Of a stretch of DNA of 64,000 nt, positions 25,413 through 34,241 are shown one piece after another. The position numbers were made by a program, and so were the translations under genes. The stretch's first letter is position 1, and each line of letters begins with the position of its first letter. This DNA is from Microtetraspora niveoalba (GTDB taxonomy: Bacteria; Actinomycetota; Actinomycetes; Streptosporangiales; Streptosporangiaceae): contig NZ_BBYM01000028.1 of NCBI RefSeq assembly GCF_001570405.1, forward strand, positions 1 to 64,000, read 5' to 3'. Under the pieces are notes generated by a model. That model was not told where the DNA came from, did no database searches, and saw nothing but the letters and a program-made list of their open reading frames with translations.

Positions 25413-26663
25413 TCAGGTCGTCGCCATGGGCAGCCGCACGGTGACCACGAGGCCGCCCTCGGCACGGGGCCGCGCCGAGACCGCGCCGTCGTGCGCGTCC
25501 ACGATCGCGCGGACGATGGACAGGCCGAGCCCGGCCCCGCCCGCCGAGCGCACCCGCTCGCCGTGGACCCGGCGGAACGGTTCGAACAGGTCGTCCACCT
25601 CGTACGGCGAGACCGCGGGACCGGTGTTCTCCACCGTGACGACCACCTCGCCGGCGGCCTCGTCCGCGCGGAGCGCGACCCGGACCTCGCCGTCCCGCAC
25701 GTTGTACTTCACCGCGTTCTCCAACAGGTTGGACACGCAGCGTTCCAGGAAGAGCGGGTCCCCCTGGGCGACCGCCGGGCGCAGGTCCTCGTGGACGGCT
25801 ACCCTCCTGCGCCGTACGTGGTCGAGGTCGAGGTCGTCCAGCACGATCCGGATGACGTGCCGCATGTCGACCGGTTTGCGCACGGTGAGCTCCTGCTCCG
25901 ACTGGGCGAGCAGCAGCAGGCCGTCGATCAGCCGCTCGTACCGGGCGTTCGTGCCGAGCAGCGCCCGGGCCAGCGCCTTGAGGTCCTCGGAGGCGGCGGG
26001 CTCCTCCAGCGACACCTCCAGGACCGTACGGTTGATCGCCAGCGGGGTGCGCAGCTCGTGCGAGGCGTTCGCGATGAACCGGCGCTGCGCGTCGAACACG
26101 CGGTGCAGCCGGTCGAGCATCGCGTCGAAGGTGTCGGCCAGCCGCTTGACCTCGTCCCGGGGGCCGCGCAACGCGATGCGCTCGTGCAGCGCGATCTCGT
26201 TCGGGCTGCTCTCGGCGAGCCGCCGCGCGGTCTCGGTGACCCGGTCGAGGGGCCGCAGCGCCCGGTCGGCCACCAGATGGCCGAGCACCAGCGCGACGAT
26301 CCCGATCAGGATCATGACGAGGAGCGAGGACCGCGTCGTCTCCTCCAGCACACTGGCCGCCCGCTGCTCCACCTCCAGCTTCACCACCTGCGGGAGGTTG
26401 CCGCCGGGGAGCGGCTGCAACGCGCCGAGCAGGGAGACGGGTGCCTTCTCGAACCTCATGACGAGCTGCTTCTCCAGCGCCCGCGCGGTCAGCAGGTGGC
26501 CGATCCAGAGCACCGCCGAGCACGCGGCGAAGAACAACCCGCCGTACAGCAGGGTGAGCCGCACCCGCAGGCCGAGCCGGTTCCAGGGGAACACCGCGCC
26601 GAGGACCCGCCCCACCCGGAAGCGCGGCCGGGAAGGCGGCCGGGGGGCGCCGGACGCGGTCAA
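25413..26663 (-). CDS. Sensor histidine kinase (HisKA/HATPase)
   Basis: A 416-residue membrane kinase. Two transmembrane helices (about residues 33-55 and 105-125) enclose a short extracytoplasmic loop of about 50 residues. A HAMP linker, the phosphoacceptor motif FIANASHELRTPLA, the N box LLENAVKYN and a G box GAGLGLSIV follow. The start is a TTG at 26663 that overlaps the stop of the response regulator; longer frames merely read through the regulator gene. The pair is transcribed away from the lipoprotein, adaptor and ABC genes at 27470-31092, which it probably controls, as is usual for such envelope-stress loci. Confidence 0.9.
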   Translation of the reverse strand: MTASGAPRPPSRPRFRVGRVLGAVFPWNRLGLRVRLTLLYGGLFFAACSAVLWIGHLLTARALEKQLVMRFEKAPVSLLGALQPLPGGNLPQVVKLEVEQRAASVLEETTRSSLLVMILIGIVALVLGHLVADRALRPLDRVTETARRLAESSPNEIALHERIALRGPRDEVKRLADTFDAMLDRLHRVFDAQRRFIANASHELRTPLAINRTVLEVSLEEPAASEDLKALARALLGTNARYERLIDGLLLLAQSEQELTVRKPVDMRHVIRIVLDDLDLDHVRRRRVAVHEDLRPAVAQGDPLFLERCVSNLLENAVKYNVRDGEVRVALRADEAAGEVVVTVENTGPAVSPYEVDDLFEPFRRVHGERVRSAGGAGLGLSIVRAIVDAHDGAVSARPRAEGGLVVTVRLPMATT

Positions 26664-27313
26664 AACCGGTATCCCTTGCCGGGCACGTTCTCGATCAAGG
26701 GAGGAGCCCCGAGCTTCCTGCGCAGCGAGGTGAGGGTCACCCGCAGCACGCCCGTCCCCGTGTCGGCGTACTCGTCCCAGACGGCCCGCAGCAGCTCGGC
26801 CGACGAGACCAGGTTCCCGCCCGCGCGCAGCAGTTCGAGCAGGACGTCGAACTCCTTGCGGTTCAGGCCGATCTCCCGCCCGTCCCGGGTGACGGTACGG
26901 CGGGCGGGGTCGAGCCGTACGCCGGCCCGCTCCATCGCCGGGGGCGCCGCCCGGGGCGAGCGGCGGGCCAGCGTCCGCACCCGTGCCACCAGCTCGGCGA
27001 ACGCGAACGGCTTGACCAGATAGTCGTCGGCCCCGAGGGACAGCCCGTCCACCCGGTCGCGCACCCGGCCGGCGGCGGTCAGCATGAGGATCCGGCTCGC
27101 CGCGCTCCTGGCGGCCAGGTCCCGGCAGACGTCGTCGCCGTGGACCTCCGGGAGGTCGCGGTCGAGGACGATGACGTCGTAGTCCACGTAGGCCGCCAGT
27201 TCGAGCGCCTCCTGACCGTCGTAGGCGACGTCCACGGCGAGGGCGTGCAGCCGCAGCCCCCGCGCGAGGGCGTCGGCGAGCTGTTCCTCGTCCTCGACGA
27301 CGAGCACGCGCAT
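26660..27313 (-). CDS. OmpR/PhoB-type response regulator
   Basis: 217 residues. The receiver domain has acidic pocket residues in VVEDEEQ, phosphoacceptor D51 (VIVLDRDLPE) and the switch lysine in LVKPFAF. The winged-helix output domain (about 128-217) has the typical RKEFDVLLELLRAGG and ends VPGKGYRF. The gene is translationally coupled to the kinase downstream. The 156-nt divergent gap to the lipoprotein gene probably contains its target sites, but no obvious direct repeat stands out. Confidence 0.92.
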   Translation of the reverse strand: MRVLVVEDEEQLADALARGLRLHALAVDVAYDGQEALELAAYVDYDVIVLDRDLPEVHGDDVCRDLAARSAASRILMLTAAGRVRDRVDGLSLGADDYLVKPFAFAELVARVRTLARRSPRAAPPAMERAGVRLDPARRTVTRDGREIGLNRKEFDVLLELLRAGGNLVSSAELLRAVWDEYADTGTGVLRVTLTSLRRKLGAPPLIENVPGKGYRF

Positions 27314-27469
27314 CCCTGCCTCCCTGATCCCGCATCGAGAGTGACCGAGCCGGTGTTAGCCGCGAGTAAGGCGAACCGCGCACATCCCGGCTTATCCGCG
27401 TTTAGCACCGCGCCCGCTGGAGTTGGGCCGCGCTCCGGGCGAACGACCCGGAGCACGAGGGAGTGAGCC

Positions 27470-27994
27470 ATGAAAATCCGGCTGCTGGCCGCGACCGCCC
27501 CACTGGCGCTGGTCCTGGCCGCCTGCGGCGGCTCCGGAGCCGCCTCCTCCGGGGACGACGGCATCGCCTCGGCCGGCGGCGGGTCCGCCGCCACGCCCGG
27601 CGCGTCCGCCTCCGCCACGCTCGACCCCCAGGAAGCGGGGCTCAAGTTCGCCCAGTGCATGCGCGAGCACGGCGTCGACATGCCGGACCCGAGCGCGGAC
27701 GGCGGCGTCCGCATCCAGGTGCCCAAGGGCATGGACAAGGGCAAGGTCGACGCGGCGATGAAGGAATGCCAGCCGATCATGGAGAAGTCCGGCATCGGCG
27801 CGAGGGCGAAGGACCCCGAGGTCATCGACCGGTTGGTGAAGTTCGCCCGGTGCATGCGCGAGCACGGCGTCGACGTGCCCGACCCGGTCGACGGCCTCAT
27901 CGAGATCAAGCACGAGAAGGCCGACGAAAGCAAGATCAAAGAGGCGCAGGAGGCCTGCTCGAAGCTCGCGCCGCGGCCGGGAGGCGGGAAGTGA
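27470..27994 (+). CDS. Lipoprotein with duplicated CMREHGVD motif
   Basis: 174 residues. A short signal peptide with lipobox LAAC (Cys19 or so) predicts a lipid-anchored extracytoplasmic protein. The mature part contains the segment [16 protein letters not shown] and, about 60 residues later, [16 protein letters not shown]: an internal duplication, each with one Cys, followed by a second Cys (MKECQ, EACSK). That pattern suggests two small disulphide-linked repeats. It is the first gene of an operon with an adaptor protein, ABC ATPase and MacB-type permease; the next gene overlaps by 4 nt (GTGA). Such proteins are frequent in actinomycete MacAB-type loci. The ligand is unknown. Confidence 0.85.
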   Translation: MKIRLLAATAPLALVLAACGGSGAASSGDDGIASAGGGSAATPGASASATLDPQEAGLKFAQCMREHGVDMPDPSADGGVRIQVPKGMDKGKVDAAMKECQPIMEKSGIGARAKDPEVIDRLVKFARCMREHGVDVPDPVDGLIEIKHEKADESKIKEAQEACSKLAPRPGGGK

Positions 27995-29049
27995 GGAAGA
28001 CGCTCGTCGCCGGCGGCCTCCTCGCGCTCGCCGCCGCCGGGGTGGTGACGGTCCTCCTCGACGGCGGCGGCACCGAGGCCGCCGCCCCCAGTACGCCGAC
28101 GACCACCGCCACCGCCACGATCACCCGGCAGGACCTGGTGGACACCAAGACCGTGAGCGGGTCGCTCACCTACGACGGGGAGCGCCGGATCGCCACGGAC
28201 GCCTCCGGCACGGTCACCTGGGTGGCCGCCGAGGGTTCCGTGGTCCGCCGCGGCCGCCCGCTGCTCAAGGTCGACCGCGAACCGGTCGTCGCGCTGTACG
28301 GCACATTGCCGCTCTATCGGACGCTGCGGCAGGGCGTGCCGGACGGGCCGGACGTCAGGCAACTGGAACGCAACCTCAAGGCCCTCGGGTACGGCGACGA
28401 CCTGACGGTGGACGACCACTTCAGCTACGCGACCCACCTCGCGGTCAAGGCGTGGCAGGACGACAACGGCCTGCCGGAGACCGGACAGGTGGACGCCGCG
28501 CAGGCGGTGTTCGTCCCCTCGGCGGTCCGGGTGACCGAGACGAAGGTCGCGGTGGGCGACCGCACCGGGCCCGGACGGCAGGCGCTCACGGTCAGCGGGC
28601 TGCGGCGGCTGGTCCACGTGGACCTGGACACGGCGGACCAGACGCTCGCCAGGAAGGGAGCCAAGGTCGCCGTGACCCTCCCCGGCGGCGAGGAGGTCAC
28701 CGGAAGGATCGGCTCGGTCGGCACCGTGGCGAAGGCCGTCCGGACCGCTCAGGGGGAGAGCGACGGGAGCACCGTCGACGTCGACATCACCCTGGACAAG
28801 ACGCCCAGGACCCGGCTGGACCAGGCACCGGTCGAGGTCGAGCTGGTGAGCGAGCGGCACGAGGACGTGCTGGCCGTCCCCGTGGAGGCGCTGCTCGCGC
28901 TGCGCGAGGGCGGCTTCGGCGTCGAGGTCGTCGAGAACGGCGCGGCCCGCCTCGTGGCGGTCGAGACCGGCGCCTTCGGCGGCGGCATGGTCGAGATCAC
29001 CGGCGCCGGCCTGGCCGAGGGCATGCGGGTGGGGGTGCCCGAGTCGTGA
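27991..29049 (+). CDS. Periplasmic-adaptor-type (MacA/HlyD-like) protein with peptidoglycan-binding module
   Basis: 352 residues from a GTG overlapping the lipoprotein stop. One N-terminal membrane anchor (about 5-22) precedes a Thr/Ala linker. A biotinyl-lipoyl-like half ([36 protein letters not shown]) is interrupted by a peptidoglycan-binding-like insertion ([23 protein letters not shown]). A beta-barrel and C-terminal domain typical of membrane-fusion adaptors follow. It probably links the ABC permease to the wall, as in Gram-positive MacAB-like transporters. The next gene overlaps by 4 nt. Confidence 0.87.
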   Translation: MRKTLVAGGLLALAAAGVVTVLLDGGGTEAAAPSTPTTTATATITRQDLVDTKTVSGSLTYDGERRIATDASGTVTWVAAEGSVVRRGRPLLKVDREPVVALYGTLPLYRTLRQGVPDGPDVRQLERNLKALGYGDDLTVDDHFSYATHLAVKAWQDDNGLPETGQVDAAQAVFVPSAVRVTETKVAVGDRTGPGRQALTVSGLRRLVHVDLDTADQTLARKGAKVAVTLPGGEEVTGRIGSVGTVAKAVRTAQGESDGSTVDVDITLDKTPRTRLDQAPVEVELVSERHEDVLAVPVEALLALREGGFGVEVVENGAARLVAVETGAFGGGMVEITGAGLAEGMRVGVPES

Positions 29050-29849
29050 ACGAGCGGACGAACACGAACGGCACGCCCCGCGCGGCGTCTCGTCGCGCGT
29101 CCGCGGCGCGCCCCGGCGGCCGCCCGCCGAGCGAGCCGTACGTCGTGGAGCTGCGCGACGTGACCAAGGTCTACGGCGGCGACGTGCACGCGCTGCGCGG
29201 GGTGAGCCTGACGGTCGGCGGCGGCGAGCTGCTCGCCATCGTCGGCCCCTCCGGGTCGGGCAAGTCCACCCTGCTCCACATGATCGGCACCCTGGACCGG
29301 CCCACCGGCGGCACCGTGCGGATCGCCGGCCACGACGTCGCCGGGCTCTCCGACCGCGAACTGTCCGCGCTGCGGGCGCGCCACCTGGGCTTCGTGTTCC
29401 AGAGGTTCCACCTGTCCCCGGGGACGACCGCGCTGGACAACGTCGCCGACGGCCTGCTGTACGCGGGCGTCCCGCCGCGGGTCAGACGGGAGCGGGCCGC
29501 CGTGGCGCTGGAACGGGTCGGCCTCGGCCACCGGCTCGGGCACCGCCCGGAGCAGATGTCCGGCGGCGAGCAGCAGCGGGTGGCCGTGGCCCGCGCGGTC
29601 GCGGGCGACCCGCCGCTGCTGCTGGCCGACGAGCCCACCGGGAACCTCGACTCCGCCGCGGGCGCCGAGGTGCTGCGGGTGCTGCGCGACCTGCACGCCG
29701 CGGGGACCACGGTCGCCGTCATCACGCACGACATGGAGATCGCGGGATGGTGCCCGCGCCGCGTCCGGGTCCGCGACGGCCGGATCGTCGCCGACGAGGG
29801 CTCCGGCCTCCGCGCCCCCGCGGAGATCACGATCGGAGCCGGCGAATGA
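29046..29849 (+). CDS. ABC transporter ATP-binding protein, MacB/LolD type
   Basis: 267 residues from GTG 29046 (GTGA overlap with the adaptor). An unusual Arg/Ala/Pro-rich leader of about 35 residues precedes the ATPase domain: Walker [11 protein letters not shown]-loop FVFQRFHLS, signature [14 protein letters not shown], Walker [14 protein letters not shown] and H-loop ITHD. The NLDS ending of Walker B is typical of the MacB/LolD/FtsE group. It powers the permease 49 nt downstream. The locus as a whole looks like an antimicrobial-peptide or envelope-stress exporter under the divergent two-component system. Confidence 0.93.
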   Translation: MNERTNTNGTPRAASRRASAARPGGRPPSEPYVVELRDVTKVYGGDVHALRGVSLTVGGGELLAIVGPSGSGKSTLLHMIGTLDRPTGGTVRIAGHDVAGLSDRELSALRARHLGFVFQRFHLSPGTTALDNVADGLLYAGVPPRVRRERAAVALERVGLGHRLGHRPEQMSGGEQQRVAVARAVAGDPPLLLADEPTGNLDSAAGAEVLRVLRDLHAAGTTVAVITHDMEIAGWCPRRVRVRDGRIVADEGSGLRAPAEITIGAGE

Positions 29850-29898
29850 CGTCCTCCCCACGGCCGAATCCCGGTGTCTCCACACTCAAGGAGATGCG

Positions 29899-31092
29899 AT
29901 GACCGCCAAGCCCGTGCCCGCCCGGCTCAGCCCCGCCGACGTCCTGCGGGTGGGCGCGGCCGGGCTGCGCACCCGCCCCACCCGCGTGATCCTCTCCGCG
30001 CTGGGGATCGCCATCGGCATCGCCACCATGATCGCGGTGATCGGCATCTCCTCGTCGTCGCGTGAGCAGTTGCTGCGCCAGCTCGACCGGCTCGGCACCA
30101 ACCTGCTCACCGTGTCGGCCGGCCGCACCCTCTTCGGCGAGAACTCCCGGTTGCCCGTGGACGCGGTCGCCATGGTCGAACGTGTCGGCCCCGTCCGCAC
30201 GGCCGCCGCCACCGGCACGGTCGAGGCGACCGTACGCCGGACCGACCGCATCCCCAAGGCGGTCACCGGCGGCATCGCCGTACGGGCGGCCACCGCCGGC
30301 CTGCTCACCACGCTGGAGGGACGCGTCGAGAGGGGCACCTGGCTGAACGCGGCGACGGAGCGGCAGCCCGCCGCCGTGCTCGGCTCGGCCGCCGCGAAAC
30401 GGCTCGGCGTCGACCGGATCGGCGTCCGGGTGTGGATCGGGAACCGCTGGTTCACCGTCGTCGGCATCCTCGGCCCGATGCCGCTCGCCTCGGAGATCGA
30501 GCGGTCGGCGCTGGTCGGGTTTCCGGCCGCCGAGAGGCACCTGGGCTTCGACGGGCACCCCACGACCGTCTACGAGCGGTCGGCCGAGGAGTCGGTGGAG
30601 GCCGTCCGGGCCGTGCTGCCCCGTACGGTGAACCCGGAGAACCCCGAGGAGGTCGAGGTCAGCAGGCCCTCGGACGCGCTGGCCGCGCGGGCGGCCGCCG
30701 CGGGCGCGTTCACCAACCTGCTGCTCGGGCTCGGCGGCGTCGCGCTGCTGGTCGGCGGGGTCGGCGTGGCCAACACGATGGTGATCTCGGTGCTGGAGCG
30801 CCGCAAGGAGATCGGCCTGCGCCGCTCCCTGGGAGCGACCCGGGGCCAGGTGCGGATCCAGTTCCTGACGGAGTCGCTGCTGCTGTCGGCGCTGGGCGGC
30901 GTCGCCGGGTCCGCGCTCGGGGCCCTGGCCACCGTCGGCTACGCGCTGACACGGGACTGGCCGCCGGTCGTGCCGCCGTGGGCGGTCGGAGGCGCGATCG
31001 GCGCCACGCTCGTCGTCGGCACGGTCGCGGGCCTCTACCCCGCCATGCGCGCCGCCCGCCTGTCCCCCACCGTGGCCCTCGCCACCACCTGA
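29899..31092 (+). CDS. ABC transporter permease, MacB/FtsX type
   Basis: 397 residues. One N-terminal membrane helix (about 28-50) is followed by a large extracytoplasmic MacB-PCD-like domain (about 55-255). Three C-terminal helices form the FtsX domain, with the family signature RRKEIGLRRSLGATRGQVR in the cytoplasmic loop. This is the mechanotransmission type of ABC permease, which couples ATP hydrolysis to conformational change outside the membrane. It is the last gene of its operon and is followed by a strong hairpin at 31128-31171. Confidence 0.92.
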   Translation: MTAKPVPARLSPADVLRVGAAGLRTRPTRVILSALGIAIGIATMIAVIGISSSSREQLLRQLDRLGTNLLTVSAGRTLFGENSRLPVDAVAMVERVGPVRTAAATGTVEATVRRTDRIPKAVTGGIAVRAATAGLLTTLEGRVERGTWLNAATERQPAAVLGSAAAKRLGVDRIGVRVWIGNRWFTVVGILGPMPLASEIERSALVGFPAAERHLGFDGHPTTVYERSAEESVEAVRAVLPRTVNPENPEEVEVSRPSDALAARAAAAGAFTNLLLGLGGVALLVGGVGVANTMVISVLERRKEIGLRRSLGATRGQVRIQFLTESLLLSALGGVAGSALGALATVGYALTRDWPPVVPPWAVGGAIGATLVVGTVAGLYPAMRAARLSPTVALATT

Positions 31093-31127
31093 CGGGAACC
31101 ATGGGCCGCAGGCTGAACCGAAGCGAT

Positions 31128-31171
31128 GAGCGGGGCCCGGCGGTCATCTGGTGGACAGCCGGGCCCCGCTC
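31128..31171. terminator. Bidirectional hairpin terminator
   Basis: A perfect 14-bp stem (31128-31141 with 31158-31171) with a 16-nt loop lies between the convergent permease gene and the secreted-protein gene ending at 31175. It can end transcription from both sides. No U-tract is present. Confidence 0.75.
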
Positions 31172-31174
31172 ACC

Positions 31175-31681
31175 TCACCACAGATCGCCGAGCCCGGGCT
31201 CCAGCCAGAGCAGCTCGGTGTCGAGCCCGTCCGGGCCCGCCGCGAGACCGGACGCCGACGGTTCGGTCGTCTGCGAGGCGTCCACGGCCGGCGTCCCCGG
31301 GTCGCCGTCCACCGCTCCATCGGGAAAATTCACGGTGACGTTCTGAGTTATCGTACAAACCCTGACATTGCGGCACAGGGCATTCTGGACGCTGGTCGCG
31401 CCGCCGATGCCACTCGTGGACGTGTGCTGATAGCCCCGATTACTGGTCGGACTCCTCACCGCCGAGATATTGCGGTTATGGCTGCCGTTTCCGGTGTTGT
31501 TCTCGTCCCCGCCGCCGCCGGAACGCGCGCCCGCCGTTCCACGGCTCACCGGGGAAAGCCCCGCCTCTGCCGAGGCAGGGGAGAGACCCGCGACGAAAAC
31601 GACGGAAACGAAGCCGCCGACGAGAAAGAGCGGCACGCGTTTCCTCACGCCATGCGCCCCGACGCCATGCTGAAAGAACAT
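31175..31681 (-). CDS. Small secreted protein, paralogue of 31936-32301
   Basis: 168 residues from ATG 31681, chosen because GAGGG lies 9 nt upstream; an ATG 16 codons earlier has no ribosome-binding site. A basic N-terminus and hydrophobic core ending SPASAEAG form a signal peptide. The mature part is Gly/Asn/Ser/Thr-rich and holds QNALCRNVRVCTITQNV (a C-x5-C pair), then an acidic C-terminus. A segment with NRN, SP, RG, STS and the cysteine pair aligns in order with the neighbouring small secreted protein, so they are paralogues. Asn-rich small exported proteins of this kind occur in morphologically complex actinomycetes; the function is unknown. Confidence 0.7.
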   Translation of the reverse strand: MFFQHGVGAHGVRKRVPLFLVGGFVSVVFVAGLSPASAEAGLSPVSRGTAGARSGGGGDENNTGNGSHNRNISAVRSPTSNRGYQHTSTSGIGGATSVQNALCRNVRVCTITQNVTVNFPDGAVDGDPGTPAVDASQTTEPSASGLAAGPDGLDTELLWLEPGLGDLW

Positions 31682-31935
31682 CTGGTGGTCGCCCTCTGTC
31701 GAATTCGGACGGTTTCCGGCCACATTCAAAAACCGGAACCGATTCGCCAGCGTACTGGGCTCTCCGTCGATGACACGGAGGCGATGAGGGGCGGCGATAA
31801 CGGGCGGCGCGGTTATTACCGCGCCATTACCCGACGAGCCGGCGACGCGGCCGGACGGGCCGTCGTCCGCGGAACGTCTTCGAGCCTCCGCGGGATCGTC
31901 TCACCGGGCGGCGTCTTCCTCCGGCACGTCGCCCG

Positions 31936-32301
31936 TCATCGGTGGAACGTCTTGAGCCTCTGCAGGATCCGGCAGATCCGCGACCGCTTCTTGCACATCG
32001 CCGACTGCGTGTTGGTGGTCTCGCTGGTGCTCGTCACCTGTTGCATCCCGCGCAGGATCGAGGGGCTGTTGACCGAGGGCGCGTAGTTCTTGTTGCACTT
32101 GCCGTTCCCCGTGCGTACGACGGGGCCGTGGTCGCGGGCGACGGCGGGCATCCGGGCGGAGGTCGGGATCGCGAGCGCCTCCGCCCTGCCGTGCGGCCAG
32201 GCCACCGCCCCGCATATCGCGACCGCCGCCACGACGGGCACCGGCCACCAGGCGCCGCGGACCGCCGCCGCTCGCGGTTTCCTCATGTGATGACGGGCCA
32301 T
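31936..32301 (-). CDS. Small secreted basic protein, paralogue of 31175-31681
   Basis: 121 residues from ATG 32301. A tandem-Arg/Lys N-terminus and hydrophobic stretch (PVPVVAAVAICGAVAW) form the signal peptide. The mature part NKNYAPSVNSPSILRG, QQVTSTS and QSAMCKKRSRICRILQ parallels its neighbour, here with a C-x6-C pair and a strongly basic C-terminus. A longer upstream frame to 32568 is not supported by codon content. The two genes are 254 nt apart on the same strand. No known family is recognised; a cell-surface or antimicrobial-peptide-like role is possible but not shown. Confidence 0.65.
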   Translation of the reverse strand: MARHHMRKPRAAAVRGAWWPVPVVAAVAICGAVAWPHGRAEALAIPTSARMPAVARDHGPVVRTGNGKCNKNYAPSVNSPSILRGMQQVTSTSETTNTQSAMCKKRSRICRILQRLKTFHR

Positions 32302-32616
32302 GTCGTCGCGGCACCTGCCCTTCTCGTCACTCTGCGGCCGGACACCCGCAGAACCCCACGGCCTCCGGCCCCACGCCTTCGGTCGCCGCCTCCGGGAACG
32401 GAACAGGCGGTGCCTGCCTGTGTACCCCACGGCCGGGCGGCCGCCACGCGTCCCACGATCACCGGCCTGGATGATTACCGGATCTTGCCGCTCGCCGGGG
32501 GAGCACCGCCTCGCCTGAGGCACCGACCGGGGGCGACGACCCGTGACGACCGTCATGGGTGAAGTCACGATTCACGCCACTTATCGCGAGAAAAAGCGGA
32601 ATCTACCGTCGAGGTC
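32302..32616. other. Divergent intergenic region, 315 nt
   Basis: No gene is supported here. It separates the minus-strand small secreted protein from the plus-strand ABC operon and must hold both promoters. A short dyad, GTGAA-7 nt-TTCAC, lies at 32559-32575 just before the ABC start and could be the binding site of the NarL-type regulator encoded in that operon, which is inference. Confidence 0.45.
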
Positions 32617-33522
32617 ATGCAGAACTCGGCAGTCTTCTTCCACAAGGTGAGCATGAACTTCGGGCCGATCCGGGCGCTCGACCGGGCGAGCTTCACGATC
32701 GGCCGCGGTGAGACGGTCGCGCTTCTCGGGCACAACGGCGCGGGCAAGTCCACCGCGGTCGATCTCATGCTCGGGCTGCGCCGCCCGGACGAGGGCGACA
32801 TCACCGTCCTCGGCACCACCCCGTCGCGCGCCGTGGCGGCCGGCCGGGTGGGCGCGCTGCTGCAGAGCGGCGGCCTGCCCGACGGCGCGACGATCCGCGA
32901 CATCGTACGGCTCGCCTGCGGCCTGTACGGCGGGCAGCGGCGCGTGGACGAGGTCCTGGCGCTCGCGGGCCTGTCGGAGCTGGCCCGCCGCCGGACGACC
33001 GAGCTGTCCGGCGGCCAGGCCCAGCGCGTACGGTTCGCCATCGCGATCTCCGGCCGTCCCGAGCTGCTGTTCCTCGACGAGCCGACGGTCGCCCTCGACG
33101 TCGAGGCGCGCCGCGAGTTCTGGGCGGTGGTGCGGGACGCGGCCCAGGGCGGCACCAGCGTGGTCTTCGCCACCCACTACCTGGAGGAGGCCGACCAGTT
33201 CGCCGACCGGGTCGTCGTGCTGAACCGGGGGGCCGTGGTGGCCGACGCCGCCCCCTCCACCATCAAGGCGAGAGCGGGCGGACGGACGGTCCGCTGCGTG
33301 CTCGCCGCGCCGGACCCGCGCCGCCTGCTCGCCCTGCCCGGCGTCGTGGACGTCACGATCCACGGCGACGACGTGCGGCTCCGCACGGTCGACGCGGACC
33401 GGACGGTCGAGACGCTCTACGCATCGATCGGCGGTGTGCGCGACCTCCAGGTGACCGGCGCCGGTCTCGAAGAAGCCCTCATCTCGCTCTCATCGGAAGT
33501 CCCGTCGGGAAAGGATCAGTAA
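32617..33522 (+). CDS. ABC-2 exporter ATP-binding protein (DrrA/LnrL-like)
   Basis: 301 residues. Walker A GHNGAGKST, signature LSGGQAQRVRFAIA, Walker B LLFLDEPTVALD and H-loop FATHYLEEADQ. The C-terminal extension of about 85 residues is the regulatory tail common in drug and lipid exporters of the DrrA type. The stop and the permease start share a base (TAATG). This is the first gene of a four-gene operon with a permease, kinase and response regulator, the classic Gram-positive arrangement for resistance to membrane-active compounds. Confidence 0.93.
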   Translation: MQNSAVFFHKVSMNFGPIRALDRASFTIGRGETVALLGHNGAGKSTAVDLMLGLRRPDEGDITVLGTTPSRAVAAGRVGALLQSGGLPDGATIRDIVRLACGLYGGQRRVDEVLALAGLSELARRRTTELSGGQAQRVRFAIAISGRPELLFLDEPTVALDVEARREFWAVVRDAAQGGTSVVFATHYLEEADQFADRVVVLNRGAVVADAAPSTIKARAGGRTVRCVLAAPDPRRLLALPGVVDVTIHGDDVRLRTVDADRTVETLYASIGGVRDLQVTGAGLEEALISLSSEVPSGKDQ

Positions 33523-34241
33523 TGTGGCCCTTCATGCGGTTTGAGATCATCCGCACCCTGCGCAACATCAAGTACCTGGTCTTCCTGATCGCGGTCCCCG
33601 TCGCCTTTTACCTGCTGTGGGGCCGCCAGAGCGGCACCCAGGACGGCGTGCAGGTCGCGGCGCTGGCGCTCGTCGCGATGGCCGTGTACGCGGCGACCGG
33701 AGGCGCCCTCATGGCGGCCGGCGGCGGGGTCGCCGACGACCGGGCGCAGGGGTGGCTCCGCCAGCTCAAGGTCACCCCGCTCGGCGACGCCCAGTGGTTC
33801 GCCGGCCGGATCGTGCTCGGCGTGCTCATGGTCCTGCCCGGGGTGGCGGGCGTGTCCGTCGCGGCGCTCACCGCGGGGCACGTCCACCTGGCCGCCGGTC
33901 GCTGGGCGGCGCTGATCGCCCTGCTGCTCGCCGGGTCGCTGCCGTTCGGGCTGCTCGGCCTGTTCCTCGGCCTCACCCTGCGCGGCAAGACCGCCCAGCT
34001 CGGCATCGTCGTCGTCTTCTTCGCGCTCACCGTGCTCGGAGGGGTGATCGGCGCCGGGCCCCTGCCCGGGGTGTGGGAGCGGATCCGCGAGCTCACCCCG
34101 TCGTACGGACTCGTCCAGGGCGGGAACGCGGTGATCGCCGGGCACGCGCCCACACTCGCGCAGGCCGGTGTGCTCGCCGCGTGGACGGTTCTGGCCGGCG
34201 CGGCCGTGCTCCTGCGGTGGCGGCGGAGCTCGGGCGCGTGA
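33522..34241 (+). CDS. ABC-2 type permease
   Basis: 239 residues with six predicted membrane helices (first about 20-38, then pairs up to about 232). The second helix is preceded by DDRAQGWLRQLKVTPL, the cytoplasmic coupling region seen in ABC-2 exporters. It pairs with the ATPase upstream; together they should move an amphipathic drug or lipid outward. The TAATG junction with the ATPase and GTGA junction with the kinase indicate equal-stoichiometry translation. Confidence 0.92.
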   Translation: MWPFMRFEIIRTLRNIKYLVFLIAVPVAFYLLWGRQSGTQDGVQVAALALVAMAVYAATGGALMAAGGGVADDRAQGWLRQLKVTPLGDAQWFAGRIVLGVLMVLPGVAGVSVAALTAGHVHLAAGRWAALIALLLAGSLPFGLLGLFLGLTLRGKTAQLGIVVVFFALTVLGGVIGAGPLPGVWERIRELTPSYGLVQGGNAVIAGHAPTLAQAGVLAAWTVLAGAAVLLRWRRSSGA

